Positions 25,492 through 33,553 of a stretch of 64,000 nt of DNA are shown here, piece by piece. Both the position numbers and the translations under genes were made by a program. The notes beneath the pieces were generated by a model. That model ran no database searches, had not been told where the DNA came from, and worked only from the letters and a program-made list of their open reading frames with translations. Positions within the stretch are counted from its first letter, which is position 1, and each line of letters begins with the position of its first letter. The DNA is from Chloroherpeton thalassium ATCC 35110 (GTDB lineage Bacteria; Bacteroidota; Chlorobiia; Chlorobiales; Chloroherpetonaceae): the NCBI RefSeq assembly GCF_000020525.1, contig NC_011026.1:838501-902500 (forward strand), read 5' to 3'.

Positions 25492-27540
25492 TTATTTCTC
25501 CTCCTCAGAATCGACTTGCTCTTTTTCTACTTGGGCTGTTTTCAAGCGCAAGAGTTGCTGCAATTCCGCTTCCAATTTTTCCATAAAATTGGTTTGGTAG
25601 CCAAAATTTTGATAGAAAATTTTCCCGTCTTGCACCACAACGGCACTCGGGAGATATGAGATTTGAAAATCGCGAGCCATGTTTGAAACTGGCGCGGCAA
25701 ATGGAAAACTATACCCATATTCGCGCGGATTTTCTTTTACTTCAGACAAATTGCCCTCCGTATCGATCGCGTAAAGAGAAACGCCTCTGGCATGATATTT
25801 CGCATAAAGCAATTGCAACTCGCTAAAAAGCATTTTGCTGATGGCCGATTTTGGTGACCAAAAGAAATAAACCAAAATGTTGCCTGAAAGCTCGCGCGGC
25901 GAAAGGCTGCTGCCATCCAAAGTTTTGAGTTGAACATTCGGCGCTGGGAGAATCAGTTCCTGTTGAACGGCATCAATTTTGGCCGAAAGCGTTTGGCCGT
26001 TTTCGAGCCATTTGCGAAGTTCTTTTTTAGAAAACTCATTTCGAATCCAATCGCTTTGGTTGCCGTTAGGAAGCAACGCAGCTGATTTTAGCGCGTAGTC
26101 GAAGGCGCGCTCCGGTTCAGTGTTTTTCAAGGTTTTTGCCAGCGCGAAGAAAATTTCGGCACGGCGCGAAATGGATAAATCCTTTGCCCTGAGCAAATTC
26201 GATTCTGCATTTTTTGTGTCGCCAATTCGGTGATAGGCCATTCCAATAGCGTAGTTTGCGCGACCTTTCAAATCAGCTTCAAGTGCCTCACAAGCTTGCT
26301 CGCTATCCACAACTTCCGACTCAATGCTGGATGACGCATACGATTTTCTTTTCTCCGAAAGCGACAAAAGGACTTTGTTTGCCAGATCGATGGCAAGCCC
26401 GGAATATTCAGGCGAATCGGCAAAACGCTCGGCAAAGAGCATCATGGTAATTTCATCATACATCATGCGATCGTAATCCAAACGCAGCACTTCCTGAACA
26501 TAAGGCAACGCCTTAGCCAAATCGATGCTCGCGTAGTAATTGAAAAGAAATCGCACGGCGTAGGTATTAACCTTTGCCGCTCTCAGCGATGCAATTCGCT
26601 TGTTTAAGATATTTTCGGCAAAAATAGCGGCACGCTCGCGGAAGTTCTTTTTGGAAATATAGTCAAGCAACATCGAGAGGTTCATGCGCACGGTGAGTTC
26701 GCTGGCTGGAAATTTTTCCGTCATCGTCATTAAGGAAAGCTCGCGCGAATCATCGTTCATTTCCATCAAAAATCGGTTATAAAGATTTAGGCGATGCAAA
26801 TAGGAATCGGGAATATCGCGTGTGATGTCATAGGCTTTGCGCCGGTCGCCAATGCCGTAAATGTAAGTCAGCGCAATGGCCTCGAGCAGTTCGGAATTGT
26901 CGCGACGGTTGCGGCGAACTTCAGCCATTTCTTGTTCAATTTGCGCGAGCGCTTCTGGCGTTTTACCTTTTTTTTCATATTTCAACGACCAATACAAAAT
27001 GTAGGCGTCATAAGTCGTTGGATACAGAAAGAGTTCTTTTTCCAAATAACTTAACGATGAATCGATAGGCGCATGGCATCGCATCAGTTCCGCTGCAATT
27101 CGATAATTCGAATATTGAACAGGAACTTCCTTCGGATTCAAAACCTGATAACTTTTTGTTTTTTCTGAACTTGCATTTGGAACATTATCGACATAATACG
27201 AACTCATTTGTGCGTAACCGGGCACAGGCACGCGGGCAAACCAATAGAGGTTTTGGTAATTTTGCAGCGCGATTCGATAGGTTTCTGGCTCTTCATATTC
27301 AAAAAATTGCGGCTCCCAAAACTTAAAAGTATAAACAGCTTCAGGCGTTTTTTGCGAAAAAAAACTCGTCGAATCCTTCGGATAATAAACAATGTTGAAC
27401 GTGTCTTCTACAACCGTCGGCTTTGATTCATATCTGATAACGATTTTTTCTTCAACATCCAGCGTGATACAACCGGGGAGAAATACAAGGGTTATCCAAA
27501 AAGCATGAAAGAAAATCTTTCGTTTAGTAAAAGACACCAT
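25492..27540 (-). CDS. TPR-like lipoprotein with thioredoxin-fold (TlpA-like) C-terminus
   Basis: Protein of 682 residues with a lipoprotein signal peptide (lipobox LPGC near residue 24). The middle (about 130-490) is helical with tetratricopeptide-like repeats (for example SLSYLEKELFLYPTTYDAYILYW and YAIGMAYHRIGDTKNAESNL). The C-terminal domain (about 525-660) is TlpA/AhpC-like: a LPAPNVQLKTLDGSSLS opening, YFFWSP in place of the WCxxC active site, and a late YLPSAVVV with the cis-Pro region. It lacks redox cysteines and should act as a binding rather than a disulfide enzyme. It sits between NurA and the HAS-barrel gene. Confidence 0.82.
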   Translation of the reverse strand: MVSFTKRKIFFHAFWITLVFLPGCITLDVEEKIVIRYESKPTVVEDTFNIVYYPKDSTSFFSQKTPEAVYTFKFWEPQFFEYEEPETYRIALQNYQNLYWFARVPVPGYAQMSSYYVDNVPNASSEKTKSYQVLNPKEVPVQYSNYRIAAELMRCHAPIDSSLSYLEKELFLYPTTYDAYILYWSLKYEKKGKTPEALAQIEQEMAEVRRNRRDNSELLEAIALTYIYGIGDRRKAYDITRDIPDSYLHRLNLYNRFLMEMNDDSRELSLMTMTEKFPASELTVRMNLSMLLDYISKKNFRERAAIFAENILNKRIASLRAAKVNTYAVRFLFNYYASIDLAKALPYVQEVLRLDYDRMMYDEITMMLFAERFADSPEYSGLAIDLANKVLLSLSEKRKSYASSSIESEVVDSEQACEALEADLKGRANYAIGMAYHRIGDTKNAESNLLRAKDLSISRRAEIFFALAKTLKNTEPERAFDYALKSAALLPNGNQSDWIRNEFSKKELRKWLENGQTLSAKIDAVQQELILPAPNVQLKTLDGSSLSPRELSGNILVYFFWSPKSAISKMLFSELQLLYAKYHARGVSLYAIDTEGNLSEVKENPREYGYSFPFAAPVSNMARDFQISYLPSAVVVQDGKIFYQNFGYQTNFMEKLEAELQQLLRLKTAQVEKEQVDSEEEK

Positions 27541-27559
27541 AAGGATTTTTCAATTTCAG

Positions 27560-28711
27560 TTAGATTTTTGCAACTCGCTTAGATACGCTCTTTGCAGAAA
27601 ATGTGAGTTGATGGCCTTCGCTCAGGCATTTTCGTTCAAGAAGCCGCATCAATTGCTCGTGTTCCATGGGCTTAACCGCTGCTTGCTCATGCGCCTCGAT
27701 TAACATCATTGGGTAACCGCCACCTTTTTGCAAGTCGTCATAAACAACAGCGTGGATAAAGTTAATCAATGCGAGATCCGGTTGAAAGCACCATTTTGGC
27801 AACTCAATTCGGGCAATTTCTTTTCCTGTGTGAAGATAAAAGAAAATTATTTTATCCTCATTCTCATATTCACCAAGAACTTCGGATGGACTTAAAAAAA
27901 CAGCCGAGCGCTCGCCAGGTTTTAAGAATTTCATAAAAAAATCTCGGTCGTATATTTTTGAAAGCAACCCGCTTTCTGGAATATTTTCATGAGCAAAACA
28001 ATTTGAAAACAACTGAATCACATCTTGGCCACCAGGAAAACTCAAATAACTAGCGATAGGCAATTTGTGATGGCGAAATTCGGCAAGCATTGTGGCATAG
28101 CGCCCGAGAAATGCCTCTTGTGATTTTTTATCCCGCAAATTCTTCAGATGCCATGCAATAAGCGTTCCATCAGCTAAAGATAAAATTGGGCGAGCGCTTT
28201 TTTGCGAACTGACAGCTAAATCAAGCAGCGAGGCCAGTTCCTTTTCCTGCCTCAATGCTGAAACAAATTCCGGTGAATTGGCGACTTTTTGAAAGTCGAC
28301 GGAAAAGTCATTCGATGCTTCCAGACTTTCCGGTGTATAAAAATCGGTAGCCGCGCCAATAACTGGCGGCTCTAAAGTGCCAATTTGAAATGCAATCTGA
28401 CTGATGTTTAAAAGGAAAAAGTCCGCATTGTAATTTCTATCGGGTAAAATTTGAGATCCGTCTGCCGCGCAAAGGGTGTATTCTTTTGGCCGAATAGGCA
28501 GAGCAGCTTTATTCTGCAAAAACTCCAATGGTTGCGCAATGCTTTTTCTGGCAGCTTGCCGCTGTAATTGCTGGTTCAGTTCTTGGCCGCCGCGTAAAAT
28601 CACCAGTTTTATGAGTTCATCAACCAATTCATTTACTCGCCGCTGTTTCGCTGATAATGTTTTTGCAAAGTCATTGAGTTGAAGATGCAACGCATTTATA
28701 TTTAACGGCAT
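27560..28711 (-). CDS. NurA-domain nuclease
   Basis: Protein of 383 residues with a NurA domain. CAADGSQILPDRN carries the first metal-binding Asp (Asp84) of the DGS motif. Later SLADGTLIAW and a C-terminal YPMMLIEAHEQA give the other conserved acidic and His positions. NurA is a 5'-3' exonuclease that works with the hexameric ATPase HerA on DNA ends. Bacterial NurA proteins are often encoded with HAS-barrel/HerA genes, and a HAS-barrel gene is two genes downstream. The ATG at 28711 is preferred; the longer frame adds a basic 34-residue extension that covers the probable promoter. Confidence 0.8.
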   Translation of the reverse strand: MPLNINALHLQLNDFAKTLSAKQRRVNELVDELIKLVILRGGQELNQQLQRQAARKSIAQPLEFLQNKAALPIRPKEYTLCAADGSQILPDRNYNADFFLLNISQIAFQIGTLEPPVIGAATDFYTPESLEASNDFSVDFQKVANSPEFVSALRQEKELASLLDLAVSSQKSARPILSLADGTLIAWHLKNLRDKKSQEAFLGRYATMLAEFRHHKLPIASYLSFPGGQDVIQLFSNCFAHENIPESGLLSKIYDRDFFMKFLKPGERSAVFLSPSEVLGEYENEDKIIFFYLHTGKEIARIELPKWCFQPDLALINFIHAVVYDDLQKGGGYPMMLIEAHEQAAVKPMEHEQLMRLLERKCLSEGHQLTFSAKSVSKRVAKI

Positions 28712-28838
28712 AAAAATATTTGGATATTTATTCTTTTTCTTATATTTGCGGAAACGAAACTTGGTGAGCGCTCGTTTATGAGAAGGTAAGTTAATAATAA
28801 ACGACTGCCTCAAGGTTTTAGAAAATGTTTTTTAGATT

Positions 28839-28867
28839 TTGTTTGTAAGTAATCAGATATTTATTTA
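28839..28867 (+). promoter_or_regulatory. Possible promoter of the first structured RNA
   Basis: TTGTTT and TATTTA separated by 17 bp, placing a start near 28874, just upstream of the first hairpin. The -10 box is a weak match. Confidence 0.3.
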
Positions 28868-28873
28868 CATTTG

Positions 28874-28975
28874 TAACACTGATTTTTAAAGCACTTCACG
28901 CCCGTGAAGTGTGGCAGGTGATGTGGGGGACACCTGCTACGAAAGGCGGTTCTAAACCGCCTTTTCGTTTTTTTA
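28874..28975 (+). ncRNA. Structured RNA, Chlorobi-1-type, copy 1
   Basis: Two hairpins followed by a terminator. Hairpin 1 is CACTTCAC (28892-28899) with GTGAAGTG (28904-28911) and a 4-nt loop. Hairpin 2 is GCAGGTG (28914-28920) with CACCTGC (28931-28937) around the loop ATGTGGGGGA. The terminator is AAAGGCGGTT (28942-28951) with AACCGCCTTT (28955-28964) and a T-rich tail. The arrangement of two stem-loops plus a rho-independent terminator matches the Chlorobi-1 motif described by comparative genomics in this phylum; the name is assigned from architecture, not from a model search. Function unknown. The 5' end is estimated. Confidence 0.72.
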
Positions 28976-28987
28976 CTTGACTGATTA

Positions 28988-29016
28988 TTGAGTTTAATCT
29001 GTTTCATTAATATAGA
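28988..29016 (+). promoter_or_regulatory. Probable sigma-70 promoter of the second structured RNA
   Basis: TTGAGT (28988-28993), 17-bp spacer, TATAGA (29011-29016). A start 7 nt later is A29023, exactly the first base of the 12-bp closing stem of the second RNA. Confidence 0.5.
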
Positions 29017-29022
29017 TTTATA

Positions 29023-29130
29023 ACAGAGAGTAACAAGCATTTCACGCCCTGTGAGGTGTGGTAAACGGTGTGGGGGACGTTTATCAGTTACTCTCTGTAA
29101 AGGCGACTGAGCTTCAGTCGCCTTTTTTTA
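29023..29130 (+). ncRNA. Structured RNA, Chlorobi-1-type, copy 2
   Basis: Same order as copy 1. Hairpin 1 is CATTTCAC (29038-29045) with GTGAGGTG (29051-29058), with G-U pairs replacing two Watson-Crick pairs of copy 1. Hairpin 2 is GGTAAACG (29060-29067) with CGTTTATC (29078-29085). Its stem sequence differs almost completely from copy 1 while the loop GTGTGGGGGA is kept. A perfect 12-bp outer stem, ACAGAGAGTAAC (29023-29034) with GTTACTCTCTGT (29087-29098), closes both hairpins; copy 1 lacks it. The terminator is AGGCGACTGA/TCAGTCGCCT (29101-29123) with seven T. It ends 2 bp from the convergent hydrolase gene. Confidence 0.75.
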
Positions 29131-29131
29131 T

Positions 29132-29779
29132 TTACTGCAAAATTCTTTGTTTTACCCAATCTTCTAAAAAGCTTGTCATTCCTTGCAGTTGCCCTGTGAA
29201 AAAATGATCCGCTTTTGCAACGATCCGTACTTCTTTTGGCTCAGACAAAGAACGTACTAATTGATTGACATCATCCATCGGACAAAGCTCGTCCGAATCG
29301 CCCCAAATCAGGAGCTTGGGCTTTGTTGACTTCATAAACTTCTCTACACTAAACATGCGCAAGGGCAAGCCTAATCCAATCAGAAATTGAACGCGATCAT
29401 CATGCGCGCCATATTTCAAACCGACCCACGCGCCAAACGAAAACCCAACAACAAACAGCGGCACTTCATCTGCTGAATATTCATTTACGAGGAAATTAAC
29501 CGCTGATTTTACATCTTGCTCTTCCCCATTTCCATTATCGTATGCGCCATCGCTGGCCATTACCCCGCGAAAGTTGAACCGCAACACGGCGCCGCCTAAT
29601 GAGGCAAGCGCTTTTGCGGCATGAACCACCACTTTGTTGTGCATCGTCCCTTGGTATAATGGATGCGGATGACACACAACCGCTAAAAACTTGGGTTTTT
29701 CCACCGGATTAAAAATCGCTTCCAGTTTTCCGGCGTCTCCATTGATACAGATATTTTTTACAATTTTCGTGCTTGCCAT
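29132..29779 (-). CDS. Alpha/beta hydrolase (COG2945-like)
   Basis: Hydrolase of 215 residues. It has the nucleophile elbow GFSFGAW with its catalytic Ser, an early HPHPLYQGTMHNKVV segment characteristic of this group, FNFRGV after the second strand, a WGDSDELCP acid region and a late ADHFF carrying the His. Members are small cytosolic serine hydrolases of unknown substrate. The gene overlaps nothing and converges on the second structured RNA, whose terminator lies 2 bp past its stop. Confidence 0.88.
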   Translation of the reverse strand: MASTKIVKNICINGDAGKLEAIFNPVEKPKFLAVVCHPHPLYQGTMHNKVVVHAAKALASLGGAVLRFNFRGVMASDGAYDNGNGEEQDVKSAVNFLVNEYSADEVPLFVVGFSFGAWVGLKYGAHDDRVQFLIGLGLPLRMFSVEKFMKSTKPKLLIWGDSDELCPMDDVNQLVRSLSEPKEVRIVAKADHFFTGQLQGMTSFLEDWVKQRILQ

Positions 29780-29851
29780 CTGAAATCTGAATAAATCTGT
29801 TTTTTTGATTGCGTCTCCAAGGCTCTCAATCTTTTGAGATTACATTGTTTT

Positions 29852-30715
29852 TTACTTGCTATATGGGCCAATAATTCCATATTTGATAGGGACATGCTTC
29901 ACTTTGATGCACAGCACCGGCCTTGGCGAATGCTCCGAAAGATTTTCAGCTAAACTTCCATTGATCAAATGAGAAAGGCCTGTCCGCCCGTGTGTAGGAA
30001 TTACTAACAAATCAGGATTGGTTTCTTCGCAAAAATGCAAAATGCCTTCTTCTTCGGTGCCGTCATCGTAAATATTGACGGTGTAATTGCGCACATGGCA
30101 TTCATCTACAAAACCTTCAATAATATTTCTATTATAGCGAGTGCTTGCAAAATGATGCCGCGTATTGACTTTCAAAAGATGAATTTTTGCTCCATATAAA
30201 TCAGCAAATTTCTGAACTTGCTGAAAGTTTTCAGAAATTTCTCCAAAAAAATTGGAGGCAAACACAAGCGATTTTACATCAAATGACTCCATGCGATTTT
30301 TGACGGCAAGCACTGGACACGGCGCAAACTGAATCACTTTTTCGGTTACTGAACCGATCAAAAACTTTTCAATCCCACTTGTTCCGTGCGAGCCAATCAC
30401 AATCAACTCGTAATCGTCGCGCTTTGCCGTATCCACCACACATTGATAAGGTGAATCGTACTCGACTGAAAAACTTACCGTCACTCCATCAAAAAATGCT
30501 TTTTTAGCCAGCTCTTCGATCTGCACATCAGCTTTTTGCTTGATTTCCGAGCTCTCTGCAATCAAGCGAAATGAAGGGCTATCGACATAACTCGGAAGAT
30601 CAATGACATGCAATAGTTGAATGTGTGCGCCAACTTTTCGCGCGATTGCTGCAGCAACCTCTGCCGCGTTTTCTGCCTGTTCGGAAAAGTCAGTTGGAAC
30701 TAAAATATTTTTCAT
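29852..30715 (-). CDS. Tandem-domain universal stress protein (UspA family)
   Basis: Protein of 287 residues with two Usp domains (about 1-145 and 147-280). Both keep the ATP-binding pattern: GSHGTSGIEKFLIGSVTEKV in the first and THGRTGLSHLINGSLAENL in the second (G-2x-G-9x-G-S/T). So it should bind ATP and respond to starvation or other stress. A GGGAGG ribosome-binding site precedes the ATG. It lies upstream of the hydrolase on the same strand with a 72-bp gap, so the two may share a transcript. Confidence 0.93.
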   Translation of the reverse strand: MKNILVPTDFSEQAENAAEVAAAIARKVGAHIQLLHVIDLPSYVDSPSFRLIAESSEIKQKADVQIEELAKKAFFDGVTVSFSVEYDSPYQCVVDTAKRDDYELIVIGSHGTSGIEKFLIGSVTEKVIQFAPCPVLAVKNRMESFDVKSLVFASNFFGEISENFQQVQKFADLYGAKIHLLKVNTRHHFASTRYNRNIIEGFVDECHVRNYTVNIYDDGTEEEGILHFCEETNPDLLVIPTHGRTGLSHLINGSLAENLSEHSPRPVLCIKVKHVPIKYGIIGPYSK

Positions 30716-30964
30716 TTCTCGCCTCCCTCATGTTCGTTAGTTAAAAAACTTTAAAAAAGTATACGGCAAGAAAAAATAAAATAGCGCCTTACACGATTTT
30801 GAAAAATTGATATCATCGCACAGAAACTGTGCTGGCGATGCTCGTTCCGTAATTTTCATTGCATTAATTCTTGCATCTCTTGCCTTTCATACTGATTTCG
30901 GCTAACTTTGCCCCAAATTTCTCAACCATCAAACAAGGCGTTTTAGTCATTTTTCAAAAATCAC

Positions 30965-31816
30965 ATGGATATTATTCAAGCAATTGTTCTTGGAATCATT
31001 CAAGGGTTAACGGAATTTCTGCCGATTAGCAGTTCTGCGCATCTGCGCATTTTTCCTGCCCTGCTTGGCTGGGACGATCCTGGTGCAGCTTTCACCGCGA
31101 TTATTCAAATCGGCACGCTGGCCGCCGTTCTGATCTATTTTTATCAGGACATTTTGCGCATCACCAGCGCAACCATCAGCGGGCTTGTAAATCGAAATCC
31201 GTTTGGTTCGCAAGATTCTCGCATGGGTTGGATGATTTCTGCCGGCACAATCCCGATTGTGGTGCTTGGACTACTTTTCAAAAAAAATATTGAGACAACT
31301 TTTCGCTCACTTTATATCATCAGTGGTTCACTGATTTTGCTCGCGCTTGTGCTGATGTACGCCGAATATCTTGTAAAAAAACGCGAAGCTCGCGGCGAGA
31401 AAATGCTCTCGCTGGACAAAGTGGATTGGAAAGAAGCGATCATTATCGGCTTGGCGCAAAGCTTAGCGTTGATTCCGGGTTCCTCGCGTTCGGGAACAAC
31501 CATCACTGGCGGGCTTTTCTTGGGCATGACGCGCGAAACCGCTGCTCGTTTTTCATTTCTTTTATCTTTGCCTGCTGTTTTTGCAGCCGGCGTGTATCAG
31601 CTTTTGAAAGTTTGGCCGGAACTGATGGCATCGGGCGATGAACTTGTGAATTTAACCGTTGCCACGGTTGTTTCCGGCGTGATCGGCTATGCATCCATCG
31701 CTTTTTTGCTTGACTATTTAAAAAAGCACTCGACGTACCTTTTCATTATTTACCGAATTTTACTTGGTGTTTTTCTGCTTGCCATGCTTTCGATGGGAAA
31801 ACTTGAAGCATTTTAG
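30965..31816 (+). CDS. uppP: Undecaprenyl-diphosphatase
   Basis: Integral membrane phosphatase (BacA/UppP) of 283 residues that recycles undecaprenyl diphosphate to the monophosphate carrier for peptidoglycan and other envelope polymers. Both catalytic regions are present: the N-terminal GLTEFLPISSSAHL with the Glu-rich and SSSAHL motif, and the PGSSRSGTT motif near residue 175. About eight membrane segments fit the family. The haem-protein gene starts 35 bp after the stop, suggesting cotranscription. Confidence 0.95.
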   Translation: MDIIQAIVLGIIQGLTEFLPISSSAHLRIFPALLGWDDPGAAFTAIIQIGTLAAVLIYFYQDILRITSATISGLVNRNPFGSQDSRMGWMISAGTIPIVVLGLLFKKNIETTFRSLYIISGSLILLALVLMYAEYLVKKREARGEKMLSLDKVDWKEAIIIGLAQSLALIPGSSRSGTTITGGLFLGMTRETAARFSFLLSLPAVFAAGVYQLLKVWPELMASGDELVNLTVATVVSGVIGYASIAFLLDYLKKHSTYLFIIYRILLGVFLLAMLSMGKLEAF

Positions 31817-31851
31817 CGACTTCTTTTTTGAAGAATCAATAGGAATAGAAA

Positions 31852-32319
31852 ATGAAAAAAACTTTGCTAATCATTGTGGCGGTGCTCATTGGCGCACAGC
31901 TTATTCCGGTTGAGCGTAGCAATCCGCCGGTTCAGGCCGATTTCAACGAGAATGACGAAGTGAAAAAAGTTTTCAAGCGCGCTTGTTACGATTGCCATTC
32001 GAATGAAACGGTTTGGCCTTTGTATTCTTATGTGGCGCCTGTTTCTTGGATGGTTTCCGCTCACGTAGAAGAAGGACGCGAAGAGCTGAACTTTTCGGAT
32101 TGGAATCATTACACCGACAAGAAAAAACGCAAGAAAGCTGAAGAAGCTTTGGAGGAAATTGAAAAAGGAAAAATGCCAATGCCTGGCTATACGATGATTC
32201 ACAAGGAGGCTGCGCTTTCCGAGCAAGACATTCAGCTCGTTCGGAGATGGGCAAATGAAACTTATGGCAGTAGCCTAAGCGAGCCTCATGAAGAAGCCCG
32301 TCCTGCTGCGCAAGATTAA
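31852..32319 (+). CDS. Haem-binding (c-type cytochrome-like) exported protein
   Basis: Protein of 155 residues with an N-terminal membrane anchor or signal (KKTLLIIVAVLIGAQLI). A single CYDCH haem motif sits at residues 45-49 within FKRACYDCHSNETVWPLYSYVAPVSW. This pattern, followed by VEEGREELNFSDW, is the Haem_bd domain found in Bacteroidetes/Chlorobi. A Met ligand is possible in KMPMPGYTMIH. It probably acts in the periplasm as a small electron carrier or sensor. Ribosome-binding site AGGAAT is weak. A strong terminator follows. Confidence 0.88.
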   Translation: MKKTLLIIVAVLIGAQLIPVERSNPPVQADFNENDEVKKVFKRACYDCHSNETVWPLYSYVAPVSWMVSAHVEEGREELNFSDWNHYTDKKKRKKAEEALEEIEKGKMPMPGYTMIHKEAALSEQDIQLVRRWANETYGSSLSEPHEEARPAAQD

Positions 32320-32349
32320 ACCATTCAATCCTTTTCCCTTGTAAAAATC

Positions 32350-32386
32350 AAAAAGCCGTGCGTTGATTCATGCACGGCTTTTTTTG
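32350..32386. terminator. Bidirectional terminator between the haem protein and DHOD-like genes
   Basis: Perfect 12-bp stem AAAAAGCCGTGC (32350-32361) with GCACGGCTTTTT (32372-32383). T-runs follow in both directions, serving the convergent genes on each side. Confidence 0.88.
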
Positions 32387-32426
32387 ATCATCTAAAATTT
32401 AGCGTTCCCTTTTCAAAAAACAGAAC

Positions 32427-33425
32427 TTAAATCTGCGGCCTAAAGCTGCGCAGCGCTTTCATGTATTGCGCACGCTCAAAAGCGCTTGGGTCAGCAATAT
32501 TTTTCTGGCTCATGCTGCCGAGCATTTGGCGAACAGATTCATATTCATGAAGTTCCATCCATTCGAGCATTTCACGCTCGATGATTTTAATCTGGTCGAT
32601 GCCGTTGCGGAGCAAGGCCGAGCAAAGCATAGTGATGTTTGCACCCGCCATGAGCATTTTCAAAACATCTTGCGCGTGATGAATGCCACTGGTTGCCGCC
32701 AAGTCAGCTTGAATGCGACCATAAAGAATGGCGATCCAACGAAGCGGCAAACGGCGAGCTTGAGATGTGCTTAGCACCACATTCGGAACAACTTCCAGAT
32801 TCTCAAGATCGATATCCGGTTGGTAAAACCGGTTGAAGAGCACCAACGAGTTTGCGCCAGCATCAACCAATCTTTCCGCAAAATTTCCAAGATTTGTAAA
32901 AAATGGACTTAGCTTAATTGCCACAGGAACCGTCACCGACGATTTCAAACATTTCAATATGTTGATGTAATTATTTTCTATGTCGGCTGCCGTTGCAGAC
33001 GGATTGGTTGGAATGGCATAAATGTTTAGTTCAATCGCATCAGCGCCGGCTTCTTCCATCAATTTTGCATAATGCAACCAATCGCCGACCTCAGAGCCGT
33101 TAATACTGGCAATGATTGGAATGTTGACCGCTTCTTTTGCTTTTCTGATGTGATTCAAATATTCACTTGGCGCCAAATGAAATTCGGATGGCTCTGGAAA
33201 AAATGAAAGTGCCTCTGCGTAACTTTCTGTGGATTCCGTCAGATGATGATAAAGTTCGCGTTGCTCGTGGCGAATTTGTTCCTCAAAAAGCGAATAGAGC
33301 ACAACCGCCGCAGCGCCGGCATCTTCCATCCGTTTGATACTTGAAACCTCCTCGGAGAGCGGCGATGCTGAAACAACAAGTGGGTTACGCAACTCAAGGC
33401 CAAGGTAACTCGTGCTGAGATCCAT
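32427..33425 (-). CDS. Dihydroorotate-dehydrogenase-like protein next to nifJ
   Basis: FMN-binding TIM-barrel protein of 332 residues related to class 1 dihydroorotate dehydrogenases (MDLSTSYLGLELRNPLVVSASP opening). The active-site loop that reads NLSCPN in true class 1 enzymes is NIYAIP here, without the catalytic Cys or Ser. Another pyrD is present at 23.9 kb, so this one likely has another role. Such genes commonly sit beside pyruvate:ferredoxin oxidoreductase genes, as here. The ATG at 33425 has AAAGGA at good spacing. The nifJ terminator lies in the 128-bp gap, so expression may be partly independent. Confidence 0.88.
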   Translation of the reverse strand: MDLSTSYLGLELRNPLVVSASPLSEEVSSIKRMEDAGAAAVVLYSLFEEQIRHEQRELYHHLTESTESYAEALSFFPEPSEFHLAPSEYLNHIRKAKEAVNIPIIASINGSEVGDWLHYAKLMEEAGADAIELNIYAIPTNPSATAADIENNYINILKCLKSSVTVPVAIKLSPFFTNLGNFAERLVDAGANSLVLFNRFYQPDIDLENLEVVPNVVLSTSQARRLPLRWIAILYGRIQADLAATSGIHHAQDVLKMLMAGANITMLCSALLRNGIDQIKIIEREMLEWMELHEYESVRQMLGSMSQKNIADPSAFERAQYMKALRSFRPQI

Positions 33426-33492
33426 AGTATTTCCTTTCAAAAATAAAGATTAACTCTTTACAGTCTCTGTTTTTTGCGTCTTAGGTAAGGCA

Positions 33493-33530
33493 TAAAAAAG
33501 TCTCCCCGAACGGTTGCCCTGTTCGGGGAG
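33493..33530 (-). terminator. Rho-independent terminator after nifJ
   Basis: 10-bp stem CTCCCCGAAC (33502-33511) with GTTCGGGGAG (33521-33530). On the minus strand it is followed by ACTTTTTTAT. Confidence 0.88.
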
Positions 33531-33553
33531 AAATAAGATTTATTACAGCTTAA

